64,000 bases of DNA from Gillisia sp. Hel1_33_143 (GCF_900104765.1 NZ_LT629737.1:2170001-2234000), one strand, 5' to 3'. Positions 52,300 through 61,425 are shown, counted from the first letter of the stretch. Notes: generated by a model from the sequence alone, not told the origin. Numbers and translations are program-made.

Positions 52300-53016
52300 A
52301 TGAAATTAGATATCTTAGCTATAGGTGCACATCCAGATGATGTAGAATTAAGTTGTTCTGGAACACTTGCTAAAGAAATATCCAAAGGAAAAAAAGTAGG
52401 AATTCTAGACCTTACCAGAGGAGAATTAGGAACTCGAGGTACTGCGATAACAAGAAGGGAAGAGGCAGAAAGTGCTGCAAAAATTCTCGGAGTATCGGTG
52501 AGAGAAAATCTAGGTTTTAGTGATGGTTTTTTTGAAAATAATAAAGAGCATCAACTAAAAATCATAGAGATTTTAAGAAAATATAAACCAGAAATAGTTT
52601 TTTGTAACGCTATAGAAGATAGGCATATAGATCACGGTAAAGGCTCTAAACTTGTGAGTGATGCTTGTTTTTTAAGTGGATTACGCCGAATAGAGACTCT
52701 AGATGAAAATGGGGAACAAGAGGCTTGGAGACCTAAACAGGTTTTTCATTATATACAATGGAAAAACTTGGTACCGGATGTAGTAGTAGATATTTCAGGG
52801 TTTATGGATGTAAAGCTAAAGTCTGTAAAAGCGTATAAGACGCAGTTCTATGATAAGGATAGCTCAGAGCCTAAAACTCCCATCTCTAGCGATAATTTTT
52901 TAGATAGTATTACCTACAGAGCGCGTGATTTAGGTAGGATAATTGGTACGGATCATGCTGAAGGATTCACTGTAGAACGCTATGTAGCAGTAGATTCCAT
53001 TTTTGACCTAATTTAA
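52300..53016 (+). CDS. bshB1: Bacillithiol biosynthesis deacetylase BshB1
   Basis: The enzyme removes the acetyl group from GlcNAc-malate, the second step of bacillithiol synthesis. The 238-aa LmbE-type protein has the zinc and catalytic motif AIGAHPDDVELSCSGTL (about 6-22), GELGTRG (about 46-52) and the second site DRHIDHGKGS. The ending FTVERYVAVDSIFDLI matches BshB1. The presence of ytxJ supports bacillithiol use in this cell. It probably shares a promoter with the PLP enzyme gene before it. Confidence 0.95.
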   Translation: MKLDILAIGAHPDDVELSCSGTLAKEISKGKKVGILDLTRGELGTRGTAITRREEAESAAKILGVSVRENLGFSDGFFENNKEHQLKIIEILRKYKPEIVFCNAIEDRHIDHGKGSKLVSDACFLSGLRRIETLDENGEQEAWRPKQVFHYIQWKNLVPDVVVDISGFMDVKLKSVKAYKTQFYDKDSSEPKTPISSDNFLDSITYRARDLGRIIGTDHAEGFTVERYVAVDSIFDLI

Positions 53017-53029
53017 TTTTATTTTTTTC

Positions 53030-53060
53030 TTGGTAGAAATGTAGAAATGATATACATTTG
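53030..53060 (+). promoter_or_regulatory. Promoter of tRNA-His (TTG-N20-TACATTTG)
   Basis: TTG at 53030-53032 and TACATTTG at 53053-53060 are separated by exactly 20 nt, a full match to the Bacteroidetes housekeeping consensus. The predicted start of transcription is about 10 bases before the mature tRNA. Confidence 0.85.
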
Positions 53061-53075
53061 CAACCGCGAATAAAT

Positions 53076-53150
53076 GGTGGTTGTAGCTCAGCTGGTTAGA
53101 GCATCGGTTTGTGGTACCGAGGGTCGCCGGTTCGAACCCGGTCTTCCACC
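53076..53150 (+). tRNA. tRNA-His (GTG)
   Basis: The cloverleaf is clear: D arm GCTC-loop-GAGC, anticodon arm TCGGT-TTGTGGT-ACCGA with anticodon GTG, and T arm GCCGG-TTCGAAC-CCGGT. The extra G at 53076 pairs with C73 (53150), which is the identity element of tRNA-His. The acceptor stem GTGGTTG/CTTCCAC leaves two adjacent U-U pairs at 5:68 and 6:67. CCA is not encoded. Confidence 0.96.
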
Positions 53151-53156
53151 CTTTTT

Positions 53157-53187
53157 AAACTCCTTAGGAAACTAAGGAGTTTTTTTA
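53157..53187 (+). terminator. Terminator after tRNA-His
   Basis: Stem AAACTCCTTAG-GAAA-CTAAGGAGTTT followed by a T run starts 6 bases after the tRNA; the GAAA tetraloop adds stability. Confidence 0.94.
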
Positions 53188-53221
53188 TGTCTTAAATCGA
53201 GGTGCTTAGAGTTCTAGCGTT

Positions 53222-53770
53222 CTAAGGAACAACAAAATCTCCTTGCCATGTATTGATAGTTCTATTAAAAATAAGCCTTGTATGGTCTGAATCTTTATGT
53301 AGCTGAAGGTAGTCTATAGATGTAATTCTAAATTCGAGAATGCAAAAGTTTATCCTTGAATCTCTTTCAATATAAATAGGCTTTTTAAGCGTAGTGCCTG
53401 GCGGTAACACAGTATTATAGTCGCTTGCAGCTTTTTTATCTATACGTTCTAAATTTTCTTTATAAAGAGCATCCTTAGTATGTATACTCACTTTACCTTG
53501 AAGAGAAAGTTGCAGGCTTTTATCTTGATGGTAAAAAAGTAAACTTCCTCCAGCATTATTAAATACCTGAGTTACCTTATCTGATCTGAAATCTGTATAA
53601 AATATTAGTGTTCTATCTTCTGTTATTCGTCGTAGAACTAAAGTTCGCTGTTTTATCTCGTTCCTATTAATTAGCGTTGCAAGCGTGCAAAATCTAAATG
53701 GATGTCCATGTTCTGAAATACCTTTTTCTAACTCTACCCACGCATTTTCTAAATATGCAGTTTCTTCCAT
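53222..53770 (-). CDS. Pyridoxamine 5'-phosphate oxidase-family flavoprotein
   Basis: The 182-aa protein has the split-barrel FMN-binding fold of the PNPOx family: FRFCTLATLINRNEIKQRTLVLRRI (about 22-46), LIFYTDFRSDKVTQV and SLLFYHQDKSLQLSLQGKV. It lacks the standard PdxH C-terminal RLSP-type ending and instead closes with TWQGDFVVP, so it is probably not the PdxH that makes pyridoxal phosphate but a related reductase or oxidase of unknown substrate. It starts 4 bp after the SIMPL gene on the same strand, thus in one operon. Confidence 0.85.
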   Translation of the reverse strand: MEETAYLENAWVELEKGISEHGHPFRFCTLATLINRNEIKQRTLVLRRITEDRTLIFYTDFRSDKVTQVFNNAGGSLLFYHQDKSLQLSLQGKVSIHTKDALYKENLERIDKKAASDYNTVLPPGTTLKKPIYIERDSRINFCILEFRITSIDYLQLHKDSDHTRLIFNRTINTWQGDFVVP

Positions 53771-53774
53771 ATAA

Positions 53775-54500
53775 CTATTCTATTTCGTATTCTAATCTCA
53801 TGGTTATAGAGGCCGTTTTCTTCTTATCCTGTGTGTTATACGCGCCACTCCAGCTATAGTCTTCACCGCTGTTCTGTCCTGTGATCTGAAATACCCCCAT
53901 ACTCGCATTGTTGAGTTTGCCTAAGGAACCACCACTATTCTCTGCAATCTTTTCTGCTCTTAATCTAGCATCTTCTGTGGCTTTTGAGATCATAGAAATT
54001 TTCAGGTCTGAGATCTTGGTGTAATAATAGCGAGGAGGAGTAGAGTTAAATTGAACACCTTTATTTAAAAGCTCTGTAATTTCTCTTGAAACCTTTTCAA
54101 TTAATTCTACATCTACAGATTCAATTTTCACAGATTGATTAAGTTCGTATCCTTTAAAGATGCTACCTACATAATTTCCATTCTGATATTGATTTTCCTG
54201 CTGTTCAATGGTCTGTACCGAGTTAAATACAATATTTTCAGATTTAATACCTTTACTAATTAAATATTGTTTCACTATTTCCTTGTCAGATTCTAAGTCT
54301 TCAAAGGCCTGTTTTAGATTCGGAAACGTCCTGCTGAATTTACCTTCCCAAACTATAAGATCTGAAGTGAAATTCTCACTACCGGAGCCTGTTACAGAGA
54401 TGACTCCTTTAGGCTGAGCTCTTTCTACGTAAGCATTTCCTAAGAAGTAAGAAGCCAGAACAATGGCAATTGCAAAGATGATAGCACTAATGTATTTCAT
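53775..54500 (-). CDS. SIMPL-domain (DUF541) envelope protein
   Basis: The 241-aa protein has an N-terminal signal or anchor helix (YISAIIFAIAIVLASYFLG, about 3-21) and a SIMPL/BP26-like domain: GVISVTGSGSENFTSDLIVWEGKFS (about 33-57), then QVKIES-like repeats and SKATEDARLRAEKIAENSGGSLGKL near 170-192. Such proteins are periplasmic or secreted and form channel-like oligomers in Brucella BP26; function here is unknown. It opens a two-gene operon with the PNPOx-like gene and is divergent from guaA. Confidence 0.9.
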   Translation of the reverse strand: MKYISAIIFAIAIVLASYFLGNAYVERAQPKGVISVTGSGSENFTSDLIVWEGKFSRTFPNLKQAFEDLESDKEIVKQYLISKGIKSENIVFNSVQTIEQQENQYQNGNYVGSIFKGYELNQSVKIESVDVELIEKVSREITELLNKGVQFNSTPPRYYYTKISDLKISMISKATEDARLRAEKIAENSGGSLGKLNNASMGVFQITGQNSGEDYSWSGAYNTQDKKKTASITMRLEYEIE

Positions 54501-54570
54501 AGAAGACGATTATTTTTCTTTTAAAGATATAAAAATTGATTTCCTCTAACTCATTTTTGCCTCAAATTCT

Positions 54571-54578
54571 TACTTTTG
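54571..54578 (+). promoter_or_regulatory. Possible -7 box (TACTTTTG) directly before guaA
   Basis: TACTTTTG matches TAnnTTTG but ends only 3 bases before the guaA ATG (54582). If used, the transcript would start at or next to the start codon. No -33 TTG is at the right distance. Confidence 0.3.
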
Positions 54579-54581
54579 TGC

Positions 54582-56114
54582 ATGCAACAAAACGTACTTA
54601 TCTTAGACTTCGGCTCGCAGTACACGCAATTAATAGCAAGGCGTGTAAGAGAATTAAATATTTTCTGTGAAATATTTCCTTATAATAATCCTCCAAAAGA
54701 TCTTTCAACTTACAAAGCGGTAATCCTTTCCGGAAGTCCATTTTCTGTAAGAGCAGAAGATGCTCCACATCCAGATCTTTCTGAGATTAGAGGAAAACTG
54801 CCAGTTTTGGCGGTTTGTTATGGAGCTCAATATTTTGCTCATTTTCATGGTGGGAAAGTTGAACCGTCTCAAACAAGAGAATATGGTAGAGCTAATCTAT
54901 CTATCATAAAAGATGCAGAACTTCTATTTGATGGTATTCGTGAGAACTCTCAGGTTTGGATGAGTCATAGTGATACTATAAAAGATCTACCTACTAATGG
55001 AGTGAGATTGGCAAGTACTGCAGATGTTCTAAATGCAGCGTATAGAATTGACGGTGAAGAGACCTACGCCATTCAATTCCACCCAGAAGTTTACCACTCT
55101 ACAGATGGAAAGCAATTGTTAGAAAATTTCCTTGTAAAGATTGCAGATGTACCACAAACTTGGACACCTCATGCTTTTGTGGATATGACGGTAGATGAGT
55201 TAAGAGAAAAGATAGGTGAAGATAAAGTAGTTCTTGGCCTTAGTGGGGGAGTAGATTCTACCGTTGCGGCAGTATTGCTTCATAAAGCTATTGGTAAAAA
55301 CTTATACTGCATTTTCGTTAATAACGGTCTATTAAGAAAAGGAGAGTTTGAAAGTGTACTAGATCAATATAAAGACATGGGCTTGAACGTAAAAGGAGTA
55401 GACGCTTCCGCACGTTTTTTAACAGCTCTTGCCGGAATAAGCGATCCGGAGACTAAACGCAAAAAGATTGGAAATGCTTTTATAGAGGTGTTTGATGATG
55501 AAGCACATTTAATTAAAGATGTAAAATTCCTTGCCCAAGGAACGATTTATCCAGATGTGATTGAATCTGTATCTGTTTCTGGAGGTCCTTCTGCCACGAT
55601 AAAATCTCATCATAATGTTGGTGGATTGCCAGATTTTATGAAACTTAAAATTGTAGAACCTCTAAAGATGTTATTTAAAGATGAGGTAAGAAGAGTAGGA
55701 GCTGAAATGGGCATAGATGCAGAATTATTAGGGAGGCATCCTTTTCCTGGCCCGGGTCTTGCTATTAGAATCTTGGGAGATATCACTGCAGAAAAAGTAA
55801 GGATCTTACAAGAAGTAGACGCTATCTTTATTAATGGTCTTAAAGAATGGATGTTGTATGATAAGGTTTGGCAAGCGGGTGCTATCTTACTTCCTGTAAA
55901 CTCTGTAGGTGTTATGGGAGATGAAAGAACGTATGAGAAAGTAGTTGCTTTACGTGCTGTGGAATCTACAGATGGTATGACCGCAGATTGGGTAAACCTA
56001 CCTTACGACTTTCTTCAAAAGACCTCAAATGATATAATAAATCGTGTTAAGGGCGTTAATAGAGTAGTGTATGACATTAGCTCTAAGCCACCAGCAACTA
56101 TAGAATGGGAGTAG
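54582..56114 (+). CDS. guaA: GMP synthase (glutamine-hydrolysing)
   Basis: The enzyme aminates XMP to GMP with glutamine and ATP. The ATG at 54582 gives [21 protein letters not shown] (510 aa), the standard start; a TTG two codons upstream is not needed. The class I amidotransferase has the nucleophile in [12 protein letters not shown] (Cys about 83) and the His-Glu pair in QFHPEVYHS. The ATP-pyrophosphatase domain has [17 protein letters not shown], and the C-terminal dimer domain ends in [15 protein letters not shown]. It is followed at 53 bp by a LysM protein gene. Confidence 0.97.
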   Translation: MQQNVLILDFGSQYTQLIARRVRELNIFCEIFPYNNPPKDLSTYKAVILSGSPFSVRAEDAPHPDLSEIRGKLPVLAVCYGAQYFAHFHGGKVEPSQTREYGRANLSIIKDAELLFDGIRENSQVWMSHSDTIKDLPTNGVRLASTADVLNAAYRIDGEETYAIQFHPEVYHSTDGKQLLENFLVKIADVPQTWTPHAFVDMTVDELREKIGEDKVVLGLSGGVDSTVAAVLLHKAIGKNLYCIFVNNGLLRKGEFESVLDQYKDMGLNVKGVDASARFLTALAGISDPETKRKKIGNAFIEVFDDEAHLIKDVKFLAQGTIYPDVIESVSVSGGPSATIKSHHNVGGLPDFMKLKIVEPLKMLFKDEVRRVGAEMGIDAELLGRHPFPGPGLAIRILGDITAEKVRILQEVDAIFINGLKEWMLYDKVWQAGAILLPVNSVGVMGDERTYEKVVALRAVESTDGMTADWVNLPYDFLQKTSNDIINRVKGVNRVVYDISSKPPATIEWE

Positions 56115-56167
56115 AATATCTTTGAACTTTTGATGTTAAGTTTTGAGAATACTGCTTTTTAAATAAT

Positions 56168-58174
56168 ATGAAAATCACGAAAATGAAGTACTTAATTGTT
56201 TTATGTTTATTTTTCCAGGTAGTTACTTCTACCGCTTATGGGCAAGCTTATAAATACCATACGGTGTCTCCGGGGGAAACTGTTTTTAGTATTTCGCAAA
56301 AATATGGAATTAGTGAAGCTGCTATCTATAAATATAATCCAGATGCTAAGAATGGGATACAGATTTCCAGCAAACTAGTAATTCCGGTAGTTGAGGATAA
56401 TACGGTTAATAATAGCGCTGTTGCAGAAAATTCTCCTGTAAGTTTCACTTCGCATAAAGTTGAAAAGAAAGAAACATTATACAGTCTTTCAAAACAATAT
56501 AATGTAGACATTGAAGATATTAAGAAGTATAATAAACAATTATATTCAAAAGAACTTCAGAAGGGAGAAACGGTTCAGATACCTGTATTTGGAAAAGCTC
56601 CATTTAGAAATGTAAAGACGGAAGTACCATCTCAACCAAAATCTGAAATAACCAGAAGTCCTGCTAAAACTCCACAGATCTCTAAGACTAGAGAACATAT
56701 TATTATTCCTAAAGAAACGAAATATGGAATAGCAAGAAAATATGGGATGACTGTTGCAGAGCTAGAGGCTTTAAATCCAACAGTAGATGTGCTACAGCCG
56801 GGTATTATGCTTAAAGTAGGTACTAATGTATTAGATGAACCTGTGATCATTACAGATAATGCATTTGAATTTTATGAAGTTCAACCACAGGAGACTTTAT
56901 ATAGTTTAACAAAAAGATTTCAAATAGAACAAGACTCCTTAATAGCGCTCAACCCAGCTTTAAAAGATGGTTTGAAATATGGAATGGTTCTTAAAGTGCC
57001 TACTAAAGATGCTTATGGAAGAGAATTAAAAGAAGTTCCAGCTGATAAAGCAGAGAATGCCATAACTAGTAAAGTACAATCTTTAAGCTTAGAAAATAAG
57101 ATCAAAGATTTCAAAACAAAGAATATAGTTTTAATGTTGCCTTATGGCTTGAATAAGGTTAGAATAGATTCTACCTCGAATGCTGGAAAGGTGCTGGAGA
57201 GCGATAGGGTAATGAGAATATCTTTAGATTTCTACAGTGGGGTTTTAATGGCCGTTAAGAAAGCAAAAGATCTTGGTATTTCTACAAATTTGAAAATCTA
57301 TGACAGTCAGCAACAAACATCAAGTGTTTCTTCTATTATCAATTCTAATAGTTTTAGTAATGTGGATGCAGTAATAGGACCGCTACTTCAAGCCACTTCA
57401 GAAGAGGCTGCTCAGCTGTTATCCAATAAGAACATTCCAGTGATCTCTCCAATGACAAATAGAGAACTAAGATCAATATCAAATCTATATCAATCTATGC
57501 CTACAGATGATATGTTAAGAGATGCTATGATCTCATATCTTCAAAAGAATTCTCAAGATAAGAACGTATTAGTAATAGCAGATGGAGCCAATACTGCTAC
57601 CAAGAGTAAACTGATGAATGCTATGCCCAATGCAAGAACAGTGAGCGTTTCTGGTAATAATGTTACAGAATCTTCACTTGCATCTCTAATGTCTACCTCT
57701 CGTGAGAATTGGGTAATATTAGAATCTGAAAGTGTTGCACTACTTAGTACGGCAACATCAGCATTGTTTAGACAGGCTAGAAAAAATAATATTACCTTAT
57801 TTACTACCAATAAGAATAAATCTTTTGAGAGTGATGTGCTACTAAATGAGCATCTAGGGAAATTAAAGTTTCACTACCCTTCAGAATATAAAGAATTTGA
57901 TGAAAATAATAGTGATTCTTTTATAGATGCTTATAAAGAAAAATATGGGTATTTGCCTAATAAATATACAACTAGAGGTTATGATCTAACGTTGGATGTA
58001 TTGTTAAGATTGGGAGCAATGGGAACTTTAGAAAAGTCTGTACAAGAGAATATCATTACAGAATATGTGGAAAATGAGTTTCATTACAAGAAAAAAGCCA
58101 ATGGTGGTTTTTACAATAGTGCAGTTTACATTATGGCGCTAGATGAGAACTTAAATTTAAATGTAGCAAACTAA
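56168..58174 (+). CDS. LysM-repeat protein fused to a type 1 periplasmic-binding domain
   Basis: This 668-aa exported protein begins with a signal sequence (YLIVLCLFFQVVTSTAYGQ; a second ATG at 56183 is possible). Four LysM repeats follow: about 28-75 (HTVSPGETVFSISQKYGIS), 96-140 (HKVEKKETLYSLSKQYNVD), 175-217 (HIIIPKETKYGIARKYGMT) and 236-280 (YEVQPQETLYSLTKRFQIE). From about 320 to the end the sequence has a periplasmic-binding type 1 fold, with GVLMAVKKAKDLGI, VDAVIGPLLQATSEEAAQLL and IPVISPMTN. The layout suggests a peptidoglycan-bound sensor or a regulator of wall synthesis, comparable to LpoA (inference). Confidence 0.9.
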   Translation: MKITKMKYLIVLCLFFQVVTSTAYGQAYKYHTVSPGETVFSISQKYGISEAAIYKYNPDAKNGIQISSKLVIPVVEDNTVNNSAVAENSPVSFTSHKVEKKETLYSLSKQYNVDIEDIKKYNKQLYSKELQKGETVQIPVFGKAPFRNVKTEVPSQPKSEITRSPAKTPQISKTREHIIIPKETKYGIARKYGMTVAELEALNPTVDVLQPGIMLKVGTNVLDEPVIITDNAFEFYEVQPQETLYSLTKRFQIEQDSLIALNPALKDGLKYGMVLKVPTKDAYGRELKEVPADKAENAITSKVQSLSLENKIKDFKTKNIVLMLPYGLNKVRIDSTSNAGKVLESDRVMRISLDFYSGVLMAVKKAKDLGISTNLKIYDSQQQTSSVSSIINSNSFSNVDAVIGPLLQATSEEAAQLLSNKNIPVISPMTNRELRSISNLYQSMPTDDMLRDAMISYLQKNSQDKNVLVIADGANTATKSKLMNAMPNARTVSVSGNNVTESSLASLMSTSRENWVILESESVALLSTATSALFRQARKNNITLFTTNKNKSFESDVLLNEHLGKLKFHYPSEYKEFDENNSDSFIDAYKEKYGYLPNKYTTRGYDLTLDVLLRLGAMGTLEKSVQENIITEYVENEFHYKKKANGGFYNSAVYIMALDENLNLNVAN

Positions 58175-58181
58175 TTAAAAG

Positions 58182-58583
58182 ATGACTTCAAAGGTAACTT
58201 ATAAAGGAGATTTGCGCACAGAATGTGAGCATTTACAAAGCAAAAGCAAGTTTATAACAGATGCACCTATAGACAATCAAGGTAAGGGAGAGGCATTCTC
58301 TCCAACAGATACCGTTGCAACGGCAGCGGCCTCCTGTATGCTAACCATTATGGGTATTAAAGCTCGAGATATGGAGATAGATATAGAAGGAACTACTGCA
58401 GAAGTTACTAAAACTATGGCTGCAGATCCTAGAAGAATCTCCGGAATAAAGATCCTTATTGCTGTTATGGGGGATGATCTAAGCGATAAGCAAAGAACTA
58501 TTTTGGAAAACGCAGGAAGAACATGTCCTGTTTTACAAAGTATTCATCCTGATATTGAAAAGGATATTACTTTTAAATACTAA
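58182..58583 (+). CDS. OsmC/Ohr-family peroxiredoxin-like protein
   Basis: This is a 133-aa thiol-dependent peroxidase of the OsmC family, cytoplasmic. The two catalytic-type cysteines are in AAASCMLTIMG (Cys52) and GRTCPVLQS (Cys115), and the central strand and helix (EAFSPTDTVATAAA) are as expected. The N-terminal Arg of the active site is represented by LRTECEH. It detoxifies organic hydroperoxides in related proteins. It begins 7 bp after the LysM gene and so may be read from the guaA-LysM transcript. Confidence 0.9.
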   Translation: MTSKVTYKGDLRTECEHLQSKSKFITDAPIDNQGKGEAFSPTDTVATAAASCMLTIMGIKARDMEIDIEGTTAEVTKTMAADPRRISGIKILIAVMGDDLSDKQRTILENAGRTCPVLQSIHPDIEKDITFKY

Positions 58584-58600
58584 GAATTGGATGGGAACAG

Positions 58601-59542
58601 TTAAAGAAGATTAATTTCTTTTTTAGCTGTTTCAAATTCTGAGATGATATCTTCAACAATTTGTGCTGCTGATTTAATATCGTGAATCAGACCAGCAATT
58701 TGACCGATCTCGAGCTCTCCTTCTACAAGATCTCCTTCAAACATTCCTTTTTTAGCTCTGGCTCTTCCTAAAAGTTCTATTAGGTCTTCTTTGCTTGGAG
58801 CCTGTTGATATAATTCCTGAACATCTTCAAAAAACTTATTTTTAAGCAATCTCACAGGCGCAAGTTCCTTGAGTGTTAATTGAGTGTCTCCTTCTTTTGC
58901 TTGCACTACAAGATCCTTAAAAGACTGGTGAGAAGAGGCTTCATTACTCGCTACAAAACGAGAACCAATTTGTACCGCATCTGCACCTAAAACCATAGCA
59001 GCAAGCATGCCTCTACCGCTGGCAATTCCTCCGGCTGCAATTAGTGGTATCTCAAGTTGCTCTTTAACCATTGGAATAAGTGTAAGGGTAGTTGTTTCAT
59101 CACGCCCATTATGACCTCCTGCTTCAAAACCTTCAGCTACTACTGCATCTACACCAGCTTCCTGAGATTTTAATGCGAACTTAACGCTGCTTACTACGTG
59201 AACTACTTTTATACCGTGTGCTTGCAGGTGATTTGTCCATGTTTTGGGATTACCAGCAGATGTAAACACGATTTTAACTTCTTCTTTAATGATGATCTTC
59301 ATAATCTTCTCTACATCGGGATACAACATAGGAACATTTACACCAAATGGTTTATTAGTGGCCTTTTTACACTTTAGAATATGTTCTCTAAGAACTTCTG
59401 GATACATAGAACCGGCACCAATTATACCTAATCCACCTGCATTGCTAACGGCGCTTGCTAATTTCCATCCACTTGCCCAGATCATACCCGCCTGAATTAA
59501 GGGGTATTCAATATTAAAAAGTTCTGTGATTCTATTTTGCAT
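58601..59542 (-). CDS. Nitronate monooxygenase / FabK-like flavoenzyme
   Basis: The 313-aa TIM-barrel FMN enzyme has IEYPLIQAGMIWASGWKLASAV (about 10-31), NAGGLGIIGAG, a catalytic-type region EGFEAGGHNGRDETTT with His and the phosphate-binding site AAGGIASGRGMLAAMVLGADAVQIGSRF. This is the 2-nitropropane dioxygenase/FabK superfamily. Nitronate monooxygenase is the default name; enoyl-ACP reductase FabK is a real alternative. It overlaps no other gene and ends 17 bp from the OsmC stop on the opposite strand. Confidence 0.88.
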   Translation of the reverse strand: MQNRITELFNIEYPLIQAGMIWASGWKLASAVSNAGGLGIIGAGSMYPEVLREHILKCKKATNKPFGVNVPMLYPDVEKIMKIIIKEEVKIVFTSAGNPKTWTNHLQAHGIKVVHVVSSVKFALKSQEAGVDAVVAEGFEAGGHNGRDETTTLTLIPMVKEQLEIPLIAAGGIASGRGMLAAMVLGADAVQIGSRFVASNEASSHQSFKDLVVQAKEGDTQLTLKELAPVRLLKNKFFEDVQELYQQAPSKEDLIELLGRARAKKGMFEGDLVEGELEIGQIAGLIHDIKSAAQIVEDIISEFETAKKEINLL

Positions 59543-59605
59543 ATCTAATATTTCATTTTATTAAGGTGTAGATCATCTCGATCTTTGAAGTGTCTAAATT
59601 TAAAA

Positions 59606-59652
59606 GCCACGAATCATCGAATATAATAATTTTATATTCGTTGATTTGTGGC
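59606..59652. repeat. Imperfect palindromic element between mnmA and the nitronate monooxygenase gene
   Basis: Arms 59606-59625 (begins GCCACGAATCATCG) and 59633-59652 (ends TTGATTTGTGGC) pair over 20 bases with two mismatched positions around a 7-nt loop. The GCCACGAAT...TTGTGGC ends recall palindromic repeats often scattered in Bacteroidetes genomes (from memory). It may also terminate mnmA, since the minus strand after it is T-rich. Confidence 0.6.
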
Positions 59653-59682
59653 AATTTTATAAATGCACAGGATTTTGACCGA

Positions 59683-60873
59683 TTAAGAAATAACTCCAGA
59701 TCCTACAAGTTCATCTTCTAGATACCAAGCCACAAATTGCCCCTCGGTAATTGCAGATTGCGCTTGCTCAAATTCTATATAAAGTCCGTTCTTTGTTTGA
59801 TATAAGGTAGCATTTTGTAAGTCCTGACGATAGCGTATTCTCGCTTTCACTTTCATTTCTTGATCTGGTTTTAAAGCGAGATCTATTCTTACCCAGTGTA
59901 TTTCTTCTGGTGCCACAAACAGTGCTTTTCTAAACAAGCCAGGATGCTCTTTACCTTGTCCGGTATATATAATATTTTCTTCAACATCTGTATCTATAAC
60001 AAACAATGGCTCTGGTGTTCCTCCCACAGCTAAACCTTTACGTTGCCCTTTAGTAAAATAATGAGCGCCTTGATGTTTACCAACTATAGCACCGTCTTGC
60101 TGAGAATATTTAAATTTATTAGAAAGGTGTTTCAATTCATCTAATTTCGAATTGAACTCGGGAACTTCCACTAGAAATTGATCTATTTCTGACCTTACTT
60201 CTACAATAACTCCTTCTTTCGGTTTCAATTTTTGCTGAAGGAACTCTGGCAATCTTACTTTTCCTATAAAGCAAAGTCCTTGAGAATCCTTTTTGTTAGC
60301 AGTAATTAGATCTTGTTCTGCAGCTATCTTTCTAACTTCGGGCTTTTGTAATTCCCCTATTGGAAATAAGGTTTTAGCTAATTGTTCTTGCGTAAGTTGG
60401 CAAAGAAAATAAGATTGGTCTTTATTATCATCTTTTCCTGCAAGTAGTTGATAGGTAATTTCGCCATTTTTTACGATTTCTTCTTTTCTACAATAATGAC
60501 CTGTTGCGACATAATCTGCACCCAACGAAAGCGCGATCTTCATAAAAACATCAAATTTTATCTCTCTATTACAAAGCACATCTGGATTTGGTGTTCGACC
60601 TCTTTCATATTCACGGAACATATAATCTACAATTCGTTCCTTGTATTGTTCGCTAAGGTCTACCGTCTGAAATGGTATTCCTAGTTTATCTGCCACCATC
60701 ATCGCATCATTGCTATCATCTAACCATGGGCATTCATCAGAAATGGTGACGGTATCATCATGCCAGTTTTTCATGAACAAGCCTATAACCTCATATCCTT
60801 GCTGTTGAAGTAAATACGCGGTAACACTAGAATCTACACCGCCCGATAATCCAACTACTACTTTTTTCTTCAT
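59683..60873 (-). CDS. mnmA: tRNA-specific 2-thiouridylase MnmA
   Basis: MnmA puts the 2-thio group on wobble U34 of Lys, Glu and Gln tRNAs. From the ATG at 60873 it has 396 aa (an in-frame TTG seven codons upstream is less likely). Motifs are the PP-loop [18 protein letters not shown] (about 4-21), the FMKNWHDD region, the first catalytic Cys in [20 protein letters not shown], and the second Cys in [10 protein letters not shown]. The C-terminal beta-barrel includes [17 protein letters not shown]. All catalytic residues are present. It is preceded by a TAATTTTG box and a hairpin. Confidence 0.97.
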   Translation of the reverse strand: MKKKVVVGLSGGVDSSVTAYLLQQQGYEVIGLFMKNWHDDTVTISDECPWLDDSNDAMMVADKLGIPFQTVDLSEQYKERIVDYMFREYERGRTPNPDVLCNREIKFDVFMKIALSLGADYVATGHYCRKEEIVKNGEITYQLLAGKDDNKDQSYFLCQLTQEQLAKTLFPIGELQKPEVRKIAAEQDLITANKKDSQGLCFIGKVRLPEFLQQKLKPKEGVIVEVRSEIDQFLVEVPEFNSKLDELKHLSNKFKYSQQDGAIVGKHQGAHYFTKGQRKGLAVGGTPEPLFVIDTDVEENIIYTGQGKEHPGLFRKALFVAPEEIHWVRIDLALKPDQEMKVKARIRYRQDLQNATLYQTKNGLYIEFEQAQSAITEGQFVAWYLEDELVGSGVIS

Positions 60874-60937
60874 TTTCTTCACTCGAGATTTCAATAATCA
60901 ATATATTCCTATCCCTTAATTGTCGGATAAGAATGTG

Positions 60938-60945
60938 CAAAATTA
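60938..60945 (-). promoter_or_regulatory. Putative -7 box (TAATTTTG) of mnmA
   Basis: The minus strand reads TAATTTTG about 64 nt before the mnmA ATG at 60873. The -33 triplet is TTT instead of TTG. Confidence 0.4.
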
Positions 60946-60953
60946 CGAAATAA

Positions 60954-60981
60954 AATAGGGCGGTAAAAATACCGCCCTATT
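60954..60981 (-). terminator. Terminator after the lipocalin-like gene
   Basis: Perfect 12-bp arms AATAGGGCGGTA and TACCGCCCTATT flank AAAA; a T-rich stretch follows on the minus strand. It lies just upstream of the mnmA promoter. Confidence 0.85.
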
Positions 60982-61002
60982 AGTAATATACATCTAACGT
61001 AA

Positions 61003-61425
61003 TTACTTTTTAATAAAGACGATATTAGTTTGTTGAGTAGCAAAAACGGTAGGGTAGAACTTAAATGATGTATTATCATCACTGAATTCTACTGTTCCTG
61101 TTAACTGTCCAATATCTTCTACTGGTACATAGAATGAATAATTTCCACCACCTAGGTCACTCCAATCAGATTCCTTTGAAGAGTCTAAAGTACATTCACC
61201 GTCTGTTGTAGTATAGTATTCAGAATTTGCGTCTTGATTCCCTTTAAATTCTATAAAAGATCTTTCATTACATTCTGAAACCTGAAGATTTAACGTACCG
61301 CTATTGTTGATCTCAGATAAATACCATTTACCCACGATTTTATTGTCGCTACTATTGTTATCATCATCCTTATCACAAGACAGTAATGCAGCAGCGGCTA
61401 AAAATAATACTAAGAATTTTTTCAT
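61003..61425 (-). CDS. Lipocalin-like small lipoprotein
   Basis: The 140-aa protein has a lipoprotein signal (FLAAAALLSC, Cys17), an acidic spacer (DKDDDNNSSDNK) and a lipocalin-like domain beginning KIVGKWYLSEINN. The segments ECNERSFIEFKGN and TTDGECTLDSSKESDW, with Cys51 and Cys78, suit a disulfide; the strands GTVEFSDDNTSFKFYP close the barrel. Ligand unknown. It has a good promoter and its own terminator. A related but different lipoprotein is at 30356. Confidence 0.85.
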   Translation of the reverse strand: MKKFLVLFLAAAALLSCDKDDDNNSSDNKIVGKWYLSEINNSGTLNLQVSECNERSFIEFKGNQDANSEYYTTTDGECTLDSSKESDWSDLGGGNYSFYVPVEDIGQLTGTVEFSDDNTSFKFYPTVFATQQTNIVFIKK

